Shown here: positions 50,309-59,386 of the stretch, piece after piece
How positions within the stretch are numbered: the stretch's first letter is position 1
Layout: each line of letters opens with the position of its first letter
NCBI GenBank assembly: GCA_045616125.1
Contig: JAZLGC010000092.1
Location: 44,309 to 108,308, forward strand
Length of the DNA: 64,000 bases
Origin: Treponema_I sp045616125
GTDB taxonomy: Bacteria > Spirochaetota > Spirochaetia > Treponematales > Treponemataceae
Direction of reading: 5' to 3'
Notes under the pieces: generated by a model
What the model was told of the DNA's origin: nothing
Databases searched by the model: none
What the model saw: the letters and a program-made list of their open reading frames with translations, nothing else
Made by a program: the position numbers and the translations under genes

Positions 50309-51373
50309 TCAGCGGATTTTGAAAATCAAACCAACTACTGCAACAGTACACAGAAGCTGCAGAATCATGAATTTTACCAGAACATGGGTTGGTGACCAGC
50401 CATGAGCCTGACGGACATGATCATGAAGCGGGAACCGTACAGTCTGGAAAATCTTGATTTTGCAGAAACGCATCAGCGCAACCTTTAACAATCCCAAACC
50501 GCCATCTACAAAAATAACGGCAGAAGTTGCAATAATCAGGAACGGATTTCCACTGACAATTACTGTTACAGCAATGTAAAAACCAAGGGCACGGCTTCCT
50601 GCATCACCCATAAGAACATTGCTGGGGAACGCATTGTGCCACAGATATCCCATAAGAACACCGGCAAGGGCAAAGGTAATGATTGCCCATTTTGCACCGT
50701 CTTCAAGATGTGGAACCAGCAGATAAGCCGCAATGTCCTTATGACCAAGGATAAAGTAAAAGATAATACCCATGGTAATAAGGGCAATAAGTACCAGTGT
50801 AGACGAAAGACCGTCAACACCATCGGTACAGTTTGTTGTGTTGATTGAAGCCCAGATAAGGACTGTAGAAATCAGGATATGCAGCCAGGGCCATACCGTT
50901 ATGGTCTTAGAAACAAAAGGCAGCCAGTAGCTGATAGTACCGTCTTCATCACGAAGCCCATAATACAGGACAAATGCTGCAGCAACAGAAACCAGCAGGT
51001 CAAGAAAAGCCTTGCGGTACTCGCCCCAGCTGGTAACACTGCGGTCATCAAGATAACCGGTAAGCATGGTTAACCAGGTAAGGACAAGAATAAGGGTCTG
51101 AGTCCAACTGAGAGGAGCGAACAAAAAGCAGATAAGTACAAAAATAGAAACGAATACTACACCGCTTCCCGTTGGCTTACCCTTTGCAAGAGCTGCGGCT
51201 GCAGTGAATTCACGGCCGCGGTCATGAGGAAGTTTGCTGTAAAATTTTGGAAGAAGAACACAAGTCAATAAGAAACCGGTGTACAAAGCAAGGGTGATAA
51301 GAACGGTGTACGACTGTAAAAGCCGTGCAGGACCAAAATAAGGGCGAAGTAACGCTGCCAGTCTGTATAACAT
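50309..51373 (-). CDS. mraY: Phospho-N-acetylmuramoyl-pentapeptide-transferase
   Basis: MraY makes lipid I by moving phospho-MurNAc-pentapeptide to undecaprenyl phosphate in the inner membrane. The 354-residue protein has about ten membrane helices. Cytoplasmic-loop motifs are KPTGSGVVF near 66, GYLDDRSVTS near 105 (DD pair), NTTNCTDGVDGLSS near 180, FPSNVLMGDAGSRALG near 250 and the HDH-type segment FPLHDHVRQAHGWSPTHV near 318. Several differ from textbook MraY (NLTDGLDGL, HHHFELKGW), but the pattern is MraY rather than WecA. It starts 76 bases after the purH stop codon on the same strand. Confidence 0.85.
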   Translation of the reverse strand: MLYRLAALLRPYFGPARLLQSYTVLITLALYTGFLLTCVLLPKFYSKLPHDRGREFTAAAALAKGKPTGSGVVFVSIFVLICFLFAPLSWTQTLILVLTWLTMLTGYLDDRSVTSWGEYRKAFLDLLVSVAAAFVLYYGLRDEDGTISYWLPFVSKTITVWPWLHILISTVLIWASINTTNCTDGVDGLSSTLVLIALITMGIIFYFILGHKDIAAYLLVPHLEDGAKWAIITFALAGVLMGYLWHNAFPSNVLMGDAGSRALGFYIAVTVIVSGNPFLIIATSAVIFVDGGLGLLKVALMRFCKIKIFQTVRFPLHDHVRQAHGWSPTHVLVKFMILQLLCTVAVVGLIFKIR

Positions 51374-51449
51374 GATCTGCCTTTATTGCAGGCGGACACT
51401 TCGGCAGGCTCAGTGACCCTGAAACTGCCAGTATCCCCCGCAATTACTA

Positions 51450-53114
51450 TTAATGTTTAAAGTGTCTTGTACCTGTGAAAACCATTGCAATGCCGTATTT
51501 GTTACAAGCATCAATGGATTCCTGATCACGGATTGATCCACCAGGCTGTACAATAGCTTTAATACCAAATTCGTGAGCTTTCTCTACACAGTCAGCAAAT
51601 GGGAAGAATGCATCACTGATTAATACTTCGGCAGTTCCCAGTCCAAGTGCATCAGTTTTTTCTTTTGCACGTGAAAGAGCCTGTTCTGCAGCCCAGATGC
51701 GGTTGGTCTGACCACAACCGATACCGTAAGCAGTACGGTTCTTGATTACCAGAATAGCGTTTGATTTTGCAAACATGGCAACAGTCATACCGAATGCCAT
51801 TTCATCAATCTGTTCCTGGGTTGGTTTTGCTTTTGTAACAATGTCCCATTTTTCAAACAGGTTGTTGTCACGGTTCTGAACAAGAAGACCACCGGCAACA
51901 GCCATGCATTCCCAGTCATCATCAGCGGCAACTTCGGCTACTACAACACGCAGGTTCTTCTTGGCAGCAAATACTTCCAGAGCTTCATCGGTAAAGCCGG
52001 GGGCAACAATAACTTCAAGGAAGGTTTTTACCATTTCTTCAGCAGCAGCTTTGTCTACTACAGCTGAACAACCTACGATACCGCCGAAAATTGAAACAGG
52101 ATCGCAGTCATAGGTCTGTTTGTATGATTCAAGCACGGTAGCACCCAGAGAAGCCCCGCACGGAGTGTTGTGTTTAAGGGCAATGGTAAATACCGATTTT
52201 GATGCTTCGCCGAATTCAGCAGTAACAGGAGTTCCCTGTGGACAGGCTTTATTGCCGTCTGCGTCTTTACCGGCGATGATACCGTTCCATGCAGAATAAT
52301 CGGTACCTGATACTGATTTTGCTTCTTTTACAAAGCGGTTGAATGCACAGACACCTTTCCATGCAACGTCCAGATCGCGGATGTTGTTGTAGGAAAGTTC
52401 CTTACCCTGCAGCTGTTTCATGCCGGCAAAAGCGCCTTTTTTGTCAGCCAGGGTGTACAGAGCTGCTTTCTGATGACCGTTTTCGCCATAGCGCAGTTCC
52501 TGAGCTTTAACCAGTGGCATATCGTAGTAGGTTGGCAGTTCTTCTTCCAGCATAAAGCGGCTTACAGCAGCATCGTAGGCAGAAGTAAGATTAAATACTT
52601 TACCGGCCAGTTTGCGGCGGAATTCAAAAGGAACATTGCCGGCTTTCAGACCTTCAATAGTTTCTGCATAGTCAGCAGGATCAGTCAGAACGATAACGTC
52701 CTGGAAGTTTTTGGCAGCGGCACGAATCATGGTAGGTCCACCGATATCGATGAATTCTACGGTTTCTTCAAACTTCAGGCCGGCCTGAACTTTTTCAAAG
52801 AAGGGATACAGGTTTACACAAACCAGATCAATAGGCTGAACACCAAGCTCTGCAATTTTGCTCATATGTTCTTCGTTTGAGCGGATAGCCAGAAGACCTG
52901 CATGAATAGCAGGATGCAGTGTTTTTACACGGCCGTCCAGACATTCGGGGAAGCCGGTTACGCTTGATACGTCTGTTACCGGAATACCGTTTTCAGTCAG
53001 GTAACGTGCGGTTCCACCAGTTGATAAGATTTCCCAATCTGCACTGTGAAGATACTGTGCCAGATCCAAAATGCCGTCTTTTACAAAGACGCTCAAAAGT
53101 GCCCTTCGTTTCAT
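51450..53114 (-). CDS. purH: Bifunctional AICAR transformylase / IMP cyclohydrolase
   Basis: PurH carries out the last two steps of IMP synthesis. The N-terminal MGS-like cyclohydrolase domain has ALLSVFVKDGILDLAQYLH, then EILSTGGTARYL and GFPECLDGRVKTLHPAIHAG. The AICARFT domain has ELRYGENGHQKAALY near 212, FTIALKHNTPCGASLG near 308 and SDAFFPFADCVEKA near 500. It ends TGTRHFKH, the canonical C-terminus. It is slightly longer (554 residues) than E. coli PurH. The ATG at 53114 has a GGAGA Shine-Dalgarno. No purine riboswitch is recognisable upstream. Confidence 0.97.
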   Translation of the reverse strand: MKRRALLSVFVKDGILDLAQYLHSADWEILSTGGTARYLTENGIPVTDVSSVTGFPECLDGRVKTLHPAIHAGLLAIRSNEEHMSKIAELGVQPIDLVCVNLYPFFEKVQAGLKFEETVEFIDIGGPTMIRAAAKNFQDVIVLTDPADYAETIEGLKAGNVPFEFRRKLAGKVFNLTSAYDAAVSRFMLEEELPTYYDMPLVKAQELRYGENGHQKAALYTLADKKGAFAGMKQLQGKELSYNNIRDLDVAWKGVCAFNRFVKEAKSVSGTDYSAWNGIIAGKDADGNKACPQGTPVTAEFGEASKSVFTIALKHNTPCGASLGATVLESYKQTYDCDPVSIFGGIVGCSAVVDKAAAEEMVKTFLEVIVAPGFTDEALEVFAAKKNLRVVVAEVAADDDWECMAVAGGLLVQNRDNNLFEKWDIVTKAKPTQEQIDEMAFGMTVAMFAKSNAILVIKNRTAYGIGCGQTNRIWAAEQALSRAKEKTDALGLGTAEVLISDAFFPFADCVEKAHEFGIKAIVQPGGSIRDQESIDACNKYGIAMVFTGTRHFKH

Positions 53115-53215
53115 TTGTCAAATCTCCATAAGAGTTAATGTGCGTGTGAATGGACTATCACGCAGTAATGCGCAAACTATATCAAAAAACCGCAATATAT
53201 GCACGGGTTTTCAGA

Positions 53216-53250
53216 TAAAAAAAAGGAACTGTCACAAAAGGACAGTTCCT
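53216..53250 (-). terminator. Intrinsic terminator of ftsH
   Basis: AGGAACTGTC (53224-53233) and GACAGTTCCT (53241-53250) form a perfect 10-bp stem with a 7-base loop. On the minus strand it is followed by a run of Ts (53224-53217). Confidence 0.9.
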
Positions 53251-53256
53251 AATGTC

Positions 53257-53302
53257 ATCCCGAACCTGATTCGGGATCCAAATGCTGAATCAAGTTCAGC
53301 AT
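53257..53302. repeat. Two dispersed-family hairpins after ftsH
   Basis: ATCCCGAA/TTCGGGAT (53257/53270) and ATGCTGAA/TTCAGCAT (53282/53295) stand next to each other, as the related pair does at 29620-29683. Both families end in ATGAC on one strand. Confidence 0.8.
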
Positions 53303-53311
53303 GACAAGTTT

Positions 53312-55354
53312 TTATTCAGCAACAGGCTCCGCAGTAGATTCTGCTGCAGGTTCTTCTGCGGATTCAGCACTTGTTTCTGCTGCAGGCTGAACGCCTGCCA
53401 TGACATTCTTTTCTGCAGCCACAATTTCGGCAAACTCTTTACCATCCATGGTTTCAATTTTCTGCAGACGGTCGGAAATATACTCAAGCAGCGCCTTATG
53501 CTCAGAAAGCAGACTCAGAACCTTGTTGTACCGATCATCCATCAGGTGGGCAATTTCTTCATCAATCCATTTCTGGGTTTCTTCAGAAAATTCACGGATC
53601 AGAACCGGTTCACCGCCAGGATTTCCCAGTACGCCCTTACCTAACGTCATATTCCGGAACTTGTCACTCATACCAAAGTCCACAATCATGCGTTTAAGAA
53701 TATCAGTGGCACGGGCAATATCATTACTGGCACCGGTACTAATGTCCCCAAGAAGAATCTCTTCTGCAGCACGACCACCCAGCAGGGTGTCTACTTCATT
53801 AAGCATGTCGTTCCGGGTCTGGAAATTCTTTTCTTCTTGATCACGATACTGGGTAAAACCACCTACTCCATGACTTCGTGGCACAACAGTAATCTTGTTT
53901 ACCGGCGGATAATCAGGAGTAAAGGCACCAACCAGCGCATGACCTGTTTCATGAACAGAAACAAGCCGGATTTCTTTTTCGTTATCCTTACGGGTCTTCT
54001 TTTTAAGACCGATGCTCACTTTATCAATGGCATCGTTAAAGTCTGCCATGCTGACCTTTTTATGGCCGTTGCGTACTGCAAGAAGGGCAGCTTCATTTAC
54101 CACGTTGGCCAGATCAGCGCCGGCAAATCCGGTAGTTCCGTGGGCAACAGAAACAAAGTCAACATCATCTTCCAGCTTAACGTTCTTGGCATGAATGCGG
54201 AGGATATCTTCACGGCCCTTTACATCAGGTTTTTCAACGGGTACCTGGCGGTCAAAGCGCCCGGGACGTAGCAGAGCCGGGTCAAGGATATCAGCCCGGT
54301 TAGTAGCGGCCAGCAGGATAAGACCGTTTTCGTTGTCAAAACCATCCATTTCTACCAGCAGCTGGTTCAATGTCTGTTCCCGTTCATCGTTACCACCACC
54401 AAAACCATTAACGCGGCTTTTACCCAAAGCATCAATTTCATCAATAAATACGATACAGGGAGCCTTTTCGCGGGCCTGCTTGAACAGGTCGCGGACACGA
54501 CTGGCACCAACACCGACAAACATTTCGACAAAATCTGAACCTGAAATTCTAAAGAACGGTACACCTGCTTCACCGGCAACGGCGCGGGCCAGAAGGGTTT
54601 TACCGGTTCCTGGCGGTCCCACCAGAAGAACACCTTTTGGAATCTTACCGCCGATATCGGTGTACTTTTTAGGGCTTTTCAGGAAGTCCACAACTTCTAC
54701 CAGTTCTTCTTTGGCTTCATCAACGCCGGCAACATCGCTGAATCGGGTTTTAACCTTACCTTCTTCAACAGCAGCAGATTTACTGCCGCCGATACCGAAC
54801 ATACTGCCCCCCATGGAACCGCCGCCCATTCTCTTAAAGAGCAGCCGCCACATAAGCATCATAAACGCAATAGGCAGCACCCAGTTCAGCACAAATTCCA
54901 GAAGATAATTACTCTGCTTGACAGTTGCCCGGTAGGTAACCTGTTTTTCATCAAGAAATTTCAGAAAATCCTGAGTCAGGATTGATGCACAGCGATACAC
55001 TTTTTTCCCGCCGGCAGAAGAAACAAGACCTGCAATGCCGGAAGAAGTTCCATAGGTATCTGTTTCTACATTCTGATAATTCCGGTTGTAACCATAAAAA
55101 TACGTATCACTCAATTCAACGTAGGTAATTTCTCCCCGTTCAATCAGGGTTTTAAAATCTGAAAAAGCAATAACGTCATTATTCGTTCTTGCAGTAAACA
55201 GCAGATTCAGACCCGCTGTAATGGCAAATACAATAAGCAGAATTGCCCACAGAGGAATTTTCGGTTTCCGTTTATTATCCTTTCCGTTTCCCGGTTCAGG
55301 AGATAATTTGAAAAAATCGAATGGGTCGTTATCCGGTTTTTTATCATCACTCAT
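53312..55354 (-). CDS. ftsH: ATP-dependent zinc metalloprotease FtsH
   Basis: A membrane-anchored AAA+ protease of 680 residues for quality control and regulated proteolysis. One helix lies near residue 35 and a second near 165, with a periplasmic domain between. Walker A is LLVGPPGTGKTLLARA near 245, Walker B is CIVFIDEIDALGK, SRH is ALLRPGRFDRQV, and the zinc motif is VHETGHALVG near 466. The tail is an Ala/Glu/Ser-rich repeat (AETSAESAEEPAAES). The ATG at 55354 with GAGG upstream is preferred over an ATG five codons earlier. It ends in an intrinsic terminator. Confidence 0.97.
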   Translation of the reverse strand: MSDDKKPDNDPFDFFKLSPEPGNGKDNKRKPKIPLWAILLIVFAITAGLNLLFTARTNNDVIAFSDFKTLIERGEITYVELSDTYFYGYNRNYQNVETDTYGTSSGIAGLVSSAGGKKVYRCASILTQDFLKFLDEKQVTYRATVKQSNYLLEFVLNWVLPIAFMMLMWRLLFKRMGGGSMGGSMFGIGGSKSAAVEEGKVKTRFSDVAGVDEAKEELVEVVDFLKSPKKYTDIGGKIPKGVLLVGPPGTGKTLLARAVAGEAGVPFFRISGSDFVEMFVGVGASRVRDLFKQAREKAPCIVFIDEIDALGKSRVNGFGGGNDEREQTLNQLLVEMDGFDNENGLILLAATNRADILDPALLRPGRFDRQVPVEKPDVKGREDILRIHAKNVKLEDDVDFVSVAHGTTGFAGADLANVVNEAALLAVRNGHKKVSMADFNDAIDKVSIGLKKKTRKDNEKEIRLVSVHETGHALVGAFTPDYPPVNKITVVPRSHGVGGFTQYRDQEEKNFQTRNDMLNEVDTLLGGRAAEEILLGDISTGASNDIARATDILKRMIVDFGMSDKFRNMTLGKGVLGNPGGEPVLIREFSEETQKWIDEEIAHLMDDRYNKVLSLLSEHKALLEYISDRLQKIETMDGKEFAEIVAAEKNVMAGVQPAAETSAESAEEPAAESTAEPVAE

Positions 55355-55441
55355 ACAATAGTACCTCACGTTGTTATGTATTGAAGATACTAACTTTTTT
55401 ACATAGAGACTACTAATTTTTTGTTATGAAAAGGAAAATCC

Positions 55442-55468
55442 TAATACTTTTATTCCGGAAACCGAAAT
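55442..55468 (+). promoter_or_regulatory. Possible sigma-28-type promoter of fliS
   Basis: TAAT (55442-55445), 15 bases, then ACCGAAAT (55461-55468) resembles the flagellar sigma-28 pattern TAAA-N15-GCCGATAA at eight of twelve positions. It lies about 37 bases upstream of fliS, followed by a small CCCC-TAT-GGGG hairpin next to the Shine-Dalgarno. Confidence 0.35.
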
Positions 55469-55504
55469 AGTAAGAGATGTCCCCTATGGGGAAAAGGATT
55501 ATAT

Positions 55505-55945
55505 ATGGCATATCAGAATCCCTACGCTGCGTACAAAGAGACCGGCGTAAAGACAGCCAGCGGCGGAAAACTCATTGTCATGCTGTACGAAGAAGCAGTT
55601 CGTCAGCTTGAAAATGCAACAGGCTTCTTTTCAGAAAACGATAAACTGGCGCCGGCTTCTATTGAAAAAGTAAATAAATGTATCGTAAAAACTCAGGAAA
55701 TCATTACAGAGCTGCAAGTTTCCCTGAACATGGATCAAGGAGGCGAAATTGCACAGAATCTGCTTTCTCTGTACACCTTCTTCAATCAGGAACTGACCAT
55801 GGCAAACATCAGTCAGGACAAGAAACGTATTGATTCAGTACGGAAGATGCTGGCAGACCTTCTGGGGGCGTGGAAAACTGCAGCAGAAACAACTACTGCA
55901 GGCAACCAGCAGATAACACGCCAGAACGTGGATATTTCACTTTAA
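55505..55945 (+). CDS. fliS: Flagellar export chaperone FliS
   Basis: FliS binds the C-terminus of flagellin and keeps it unfolded until export. The 146-residue helical protein has the family signature NPYAAYKETGVKTASGGKLIV and MLYEEAVRQLENA near the start. The middle helices (ELQVSLNMDQGGEIAQNLLS) follow the four-helix fold. AAGGA precedes the ATG. The flgN-like gene follows 30 bases downstream, so the pair encodes two flagellar export chaperones for the periplasmic flagella. Confidence 0.93.
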   Translation: MAYQNPYAAYKETGVKTASGGKLIVMLYEEAVRQLENATGFFSENDKLAPASIEKVNKCIVKTQEIITELQVSLNMDQGGEIAQNLLSLYTFFNQELTMANISQDKKRIDSVRKMLADLLGAWKTAAETTTAGNQQITRQNVDISL

Positions 55946-55975
55946 TCAGATTTACGGATATACGGAGGCTTTCAT

Positions 55976-56461
55976 ATGGCTCAGGCAACTCTTACTCAGG
56001 AAGAAATCAACGAACGCATTGCAATTCTTAAGCGCTTTAAGCAGCTGCTGGAAGAACAGCGGAAAAAATTCAACGATTATCTGAATGTACTTGAAATGCA
56101 GGGAACAGAAATTGAAGCAGGCAATGCAGATGCAATTGCAGCCCATACTGATCTGGAAAGCCAGATTGTTTCAAATCTGACCAGTCTGCAGAAAGTTATT
56201 GAGCCTATGGAACTTCTGTACAAAGACAAGGTTGCCATGTTTGACCAAGGCGGCATGTCAGGTATTCCGGTATTAAAGACCGATCTTGCCCAACTGCAGG
56301 CGAAAGTACTGGAGCGGAATAAGCTGAACAGGGAACTTCTGGCAGCCCAGATGGCAAAAATTACGGCTACCCGTGCAAATCTGAACAACCCTTACCGCAA
56401 CACCAGAACCGTGTACGCCGTACAGCAGCATACCGGTTCCATGATCAGTATTCAGGGTTAA
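55976..56461 (+). CDS. FlgN-like flagellar chaperone
   Basis: A 161-residue, largely helical protein (QEEINERIAILKRFKQLLEE, LNVLEMQGTEIEAGNADAIA) with a long N-terminal coiled coil and a short polar tail. In size, composition and position next to fliS it fits FlgN, the export chaperone of the hook-filament junction proteins FlgK and FlgL. FlgN sequences are poorly conserved, so the call rests mainly on context. A Shine-Dalgarno (GGAGG) lies upstream. Its stop overlaps a convergent small lipoprotein gene by four bases. Confidence 0.65.
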   Translation: MAQATLTQEEINERIAILKRFKQLLEEQRKKFNDYLNVLEMQGTEIEAGNADAIAAHTDLESQIVSNLTSLQKVIEPMELLYKDKVAMFDQGGMSGIPVLKTDLAQLQAKVLERNKLNRELLAAQMAKITATRANLNNPYRNTRTVYAVQQHTGSMISIQG

Positions 56462-56847
56462 CGTTTCTTAACGTAAACCCAGTAGCAGGTATCAGGATTG
56501 GTACTGCGATAGTATGACTGGGTGGCATCAGGTCTGGTATTCAACGTTGCCACCAGTGACTCTACCATCCAGTCCTGAAGATGAACATCATCCTCCAGGC
56601 AGTTCAGAAAACTGCGTTCCTTCAAATCTTCCTTACAGTTTACCGTATCACCGGATTGTGCCGTTAAAGCAGCTTTTGTTTCAGCGTAACTCAAATCAGG
56701 ATTCTGCCAGATTGGTTCCATCTGTTCCCGTGGACAGGTTCCCCAGGTTACCTCATAATAGCATCCGTTGTATGAATCAGAACATGCTGCAATCACCAGG
56801 CTTGCAGACAAAACAAATGCCAAAAAGGCAAAAACTTTTTTATTCAT
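56458..56847 (-). CDS. Small cysteine-containing lipoprotein, function unknown
   Basis: A 129-residue lipoprotein: MNKKVFAFLAFVLSASLVIA, then AC with the lipidated cysteine at 22. The mature part has five further cysteines (in NGCYYEV, GTCPREQ, VNCKEDL, LNCLEDD and PDTCYWV), which could form disulfides in the periplasm. I recognise no family. A G-rich Shine-Dalgarno-like run lies before the ATG. It is convergent with the flgN-like gene. Confidence 0.65.
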   Translation of the reverse strand: MNKKVFAFLAFVLSASLVIAACSDSYNGCYYEVTWGTCPREQMEPIWQNPDLSYAETKAALTAQSGDTVNCKEDLKERSFLNCLEDDVHLQDWMVESLVATLNTRPDATQSYYRSTNPDTCYWVYVKKR

Positions 56848-56948
56848 GTGACGACCCCACCCTCACATAGAATATATATCTCTCTCTTAAAATATCCTAA
56901 ATCATTTCTTAAAGTCATGCAAGAAAAAAAATGTATTTTTCCGGCTTA

Positions 56949-56977
56949 TTGCACACACTGATAACTCGTGGTATAGA
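56949..56977 (+). promoter_or_regulatory. Promoter of the MATE transporter gene
   Basis: TTGCAC and TATAGA are separated by 17 bases. The transcript would have a leader of about 23 bases containing a GAGG Shine-Dalgarno before the GTG start, so this gene is conventionally led. Confidence 0.6.
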
Positions 56978-57006
56978 TGTAGTTACTGCTATTCAAAGAG
57001 GCTTAC

Positions 57007-58356
57007 GTGAAAGACAAAACTCTTGATATGACTCAGGGCAATTCTACTGCCCTTCTTATCCGTTTTTCCATTCCCATGCTCATCGGGAATCTGTTTCAGC
57101 AGCTGTACAATCTGGTAGACTCTATTGTTGTCGGCAAGCTGGTAGGTGCGGATGCTCTGGCAGCAATTGGCGTTACTTCTTCCATCTCGTTTTTCTTTTT
57201 CGCCATCTGTAACGGCATCGGCAGTGGAGGTGGAATCGTAACTTCTCAGTATTTCGGCCGGAAAGATACTACCAACGTAAAAAGCTGTATTGCTAATGTC
57301 GGCTATATCATGACCGTATTACCGACAGCCATCGGACTTATTGCATTCTTCCTGGCAAAGCCACTGCTCTATCTTCTGGGTACCCCTGATGCCATCTATC
57401 ACGATGCATTGGGTTACCTGCGCATTGTCTGCCTTGCAACGGTTTTCGTTTCCCTGTACAACTACATCTCATCCATGCTCCGTGCCCTGGGAGACTCCCG
57501 TACACCGCTGTACTTTCTGATTTTCTCATGCATCCTCAATACCATTCTGGACCTGATTTTCGTTCAAGGATTGCATATGAGCGTTATCGGAGCCGGTATT
57601 GCCACCATCATCAGCCAGTTTGTTTCCGGCGTTTCCTGCCTTCTTTATGCCATTAAAACAAACCCATTCTTCAAGCTGTCAAAAGATGACTTCCAGTGGA
57701 ACAGAACAGTTGTCAGTCAGTCAGTAAAGATTGGTGCGCCTCTGTCACTGCAGTTCTCTCTCATTGCCATTTCATCCATGGCCATCCAGCGCGCCGTTAA
57801 CGGATTTGGTGCCGTTGCCGTTGCAGCCTTTACTGCCACCGGACGTATTGAACAGCTGATTCACCAGCCCTATCAGACCTTAAGTGCCGCCCTTTCTACC
57901 CATACGGGACAGAACTACGGTGCCGGCAATACGGAACGCATGCGAAACGGCTTTAAGAAAAGTCTTATCATCATGGCTATTTTCTCCATGATTATGACAA
58001 TATTCATGCAGTTCTTCTCACGACAGATTACCCTGCTGTTTGTCAATGAGCCGGCTGTAGTAGACATGGGTTCTATAGCACTTCGCATTACCAGCTTGTT
58101 CTATCTGTTTTTGGGCATTATCTACACCACCCGCGGTATCCTGAATGGCGTTGGAGACAGCGTATTTGCCATTTCCAACGGCGTTATCGAAGTTATCGGC
58201 CGCTGTTCACTGCCTTTTATTCTGACCATGATTCCGGTCATCGGTGTATGGGGGCTCTGGTGGTCAACCGGTCTGGTATGGTTCATCGCCGGCCTTGCTG
58301 CCATCATGCGGTATTTCCAGGTGCGGAATACCCGGGTAGTGGGACAGCATATCTGA
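57007..58356 (+). CDS. MATE-family multidrug/sodium antiporter
   Basis: A 449-residue transporter with twelve predicted membrane helices in two similar halves. Typical MATE segments are FSIPMLIGNLFQQLYNLVDS then IVVGKLVG near the start, SSMLRALGDSRTPLYF near 155, and the matching ALSTHTGQNYGAGN and RGILNGVGDS in the second half. MATE proteins export cationic drugs or metabolites in exchange for sodium or protons. It begins with GTG behind AGAGG. Substrate is not predictable. Confidence 0.92.
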   Translation: MKDKTLDMTQGNSTALLIRFSIPMLIGNLFQQLYNLVDSIVVGKLVGADALAAIGVTSSISFFFFAICNGIGSGGGIVTSQYFGRKDTTNVKSCIANVGYIMTVLPTAIGLIAFFLAKPLLYLLGTPDAIYHDALGYLRIVCLATVFVSLYNYISSMLRALGDSRTPLYFLIFSCILNTILDLIFVQGLHMSVIGAGIATIISQFVSGVSCLLYAIKTNPFFKLSKDDFQWNRTVVSQSVKIGAPLSLQFSLIAISSMAIQRAVNGFGAVAVAAFTATGRIEQLIHQPYQTLSAALSTHTGQNYGAGNTERMRNGFKKSLIIMAIFSMIMTIFMQFFSRQITLLFVNEPAVVDMGSIALRITSLFYLFLGIIYTTRGILNGVGDSVFAISNGVIEVIGRCSLPFILTMIPVIGVWGLWWSTGLVWFIAGLAAIMRYFQVRNTRVVGQHI

Positions 58357-58423
58357 TAGTCAGAAACGCAAATAAAGCGGTACTTTGTTGACAACTGCCA
58401 CAGAATCGGGAAAATGAAGATAT

Positions 58424-59386
58424 ATGAAAGGAACTGTGTTAGGTGGCAGCAACAACGTATTTGACGTTGAATGCGACGATGGCGAAACCCGCCGTTGCAC
58501 CATTAAAGGCAAAAAATTAAAGACTGACCGTGACTATTACAATCCTCTGGCTCCCGGCGATGTAGTAACCCTTGAACTGACTGACGGCAACGCCGACAAG
58601 GCTCAGATTACTTCTCTGGTTCCCCGCCGCAATGAATATGTACGGTGGAACGTAAAGGGACGGCAGCCTCAGCTTCTGGCTGCCAACGTTGATTACATAA
58701 TCTGCATTACCACTCCGGATGAACCACCGTTCCGCCCCCGTTTTATTGACCGCATTCTTGCCCAGGCAGAATATGCAGGCATAGAGCCCATTATTGTTGC
58801 CAATAAGTGTGATGTTGAGGGAGCAGATGATCCTGACTTTGACTTCCGCCTTACGGACTGGGAACGTATCGGATACAAAGTATTCCGAGTTTCTGCCAAG
58901 AGCGGCGAAGGAATGGAAGATCTGGCACAATTTATCGAAGATAAACTGTGCGTTCTTACCGGCCAGTCTGGTGTAGGTAAAAGCAGCATCATTAACGTAC
59001 TGGATTCATCCTGCGTGCTCCGCACCGGCAGTTTAAGCGAAAAATACGGCCGTGGTACCCACACCACTACAAAGGGCACATTGCTGCACTTAACCCTGAA
59101 TGAATCGTTGGTAGAAGGCCGTGAAGGCGTTATTACCAATATTATTGATACCCCCGGTGTACGCCGGTTTGTTCTTGATGATATAGCCGCCGATGATCTG
59201 CAGCTCTATTTCCGCGAAATGAAACCACTGGTTGGAAAATGTACATTTGGCATGAGCTGTACCCACACTCATGAAGCCGGATGCAAAATTCTTGAAGGCG
59301 TTTATGCCGGAGCCATCAGTGAAGAACGTTTTGAAAGCTGGCAGCGTATCGGTGAGGAACTGAGAACAGGCAGTTGGGAAGACTGA
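58424..59386 (+). CDS. rsgA: Ribosome small-subunit-dependent GTPase A
   Basis: RsgA tests and releases maturing 30S subunits. The 320-residue protein has the N-terminal OB fold (NVFDVECDDGETRRCTIKGK) and a circularly permuted GTPase order: G4 IIVANKCDVEG near 123, G5 VSAKSGEG, then G1 LTGQSGVGKSSIINVLD near 180, and G3 IIDTPGVRRFVL near 243. The zinc finger in the C-terminus is CTFGMSCTHTHEAGCKI. The mutS2 ATG immediately follows its TGA. TTGACA lies upstream at 58388, but no -10 fits it at normal spacing. Confidence 0.95.
   Translation: MKGTVLGGSNNVFDVECDDGETRRCTIKGKKLKTDRDYYNPLAPGDVVTLELTDGNADKAQITSLVPRRNEYVRWNVKGRQPQLLAANVDYIICITTPDEPPFRPRFIDRILAQAEYAGIEPIIVANKCDVEGADDPDFDFRLTDWERIGYKVFRVSAKSGEGMEDLAQFIEDKLCVLTGQSGVGKSSIINVLDSSCVLRTGSLSEKYGRGTHTTTKGTLLHLTLNESLVEGREGVITNIIDTPGVRRFVLDDIAADDLQLYFREMKPLVGKCTFGMSCTHTHEAGCKILEGVYAGAISEERFESWQRIGEELRTGSWED

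Noticed and set aside
53115..53215. Purine riboswitch upstream of purH
   Set aside because: The conserved purine aptamer loops are absent; the region is AT-rich without clear structure.
58388..58416. Promoter of rsgA from TTGACA at 58388
   Set aside because: No -10-like hexamer occurs at 16-18 bases; the nearest AT-rich box is too far and overlaps the start codon.
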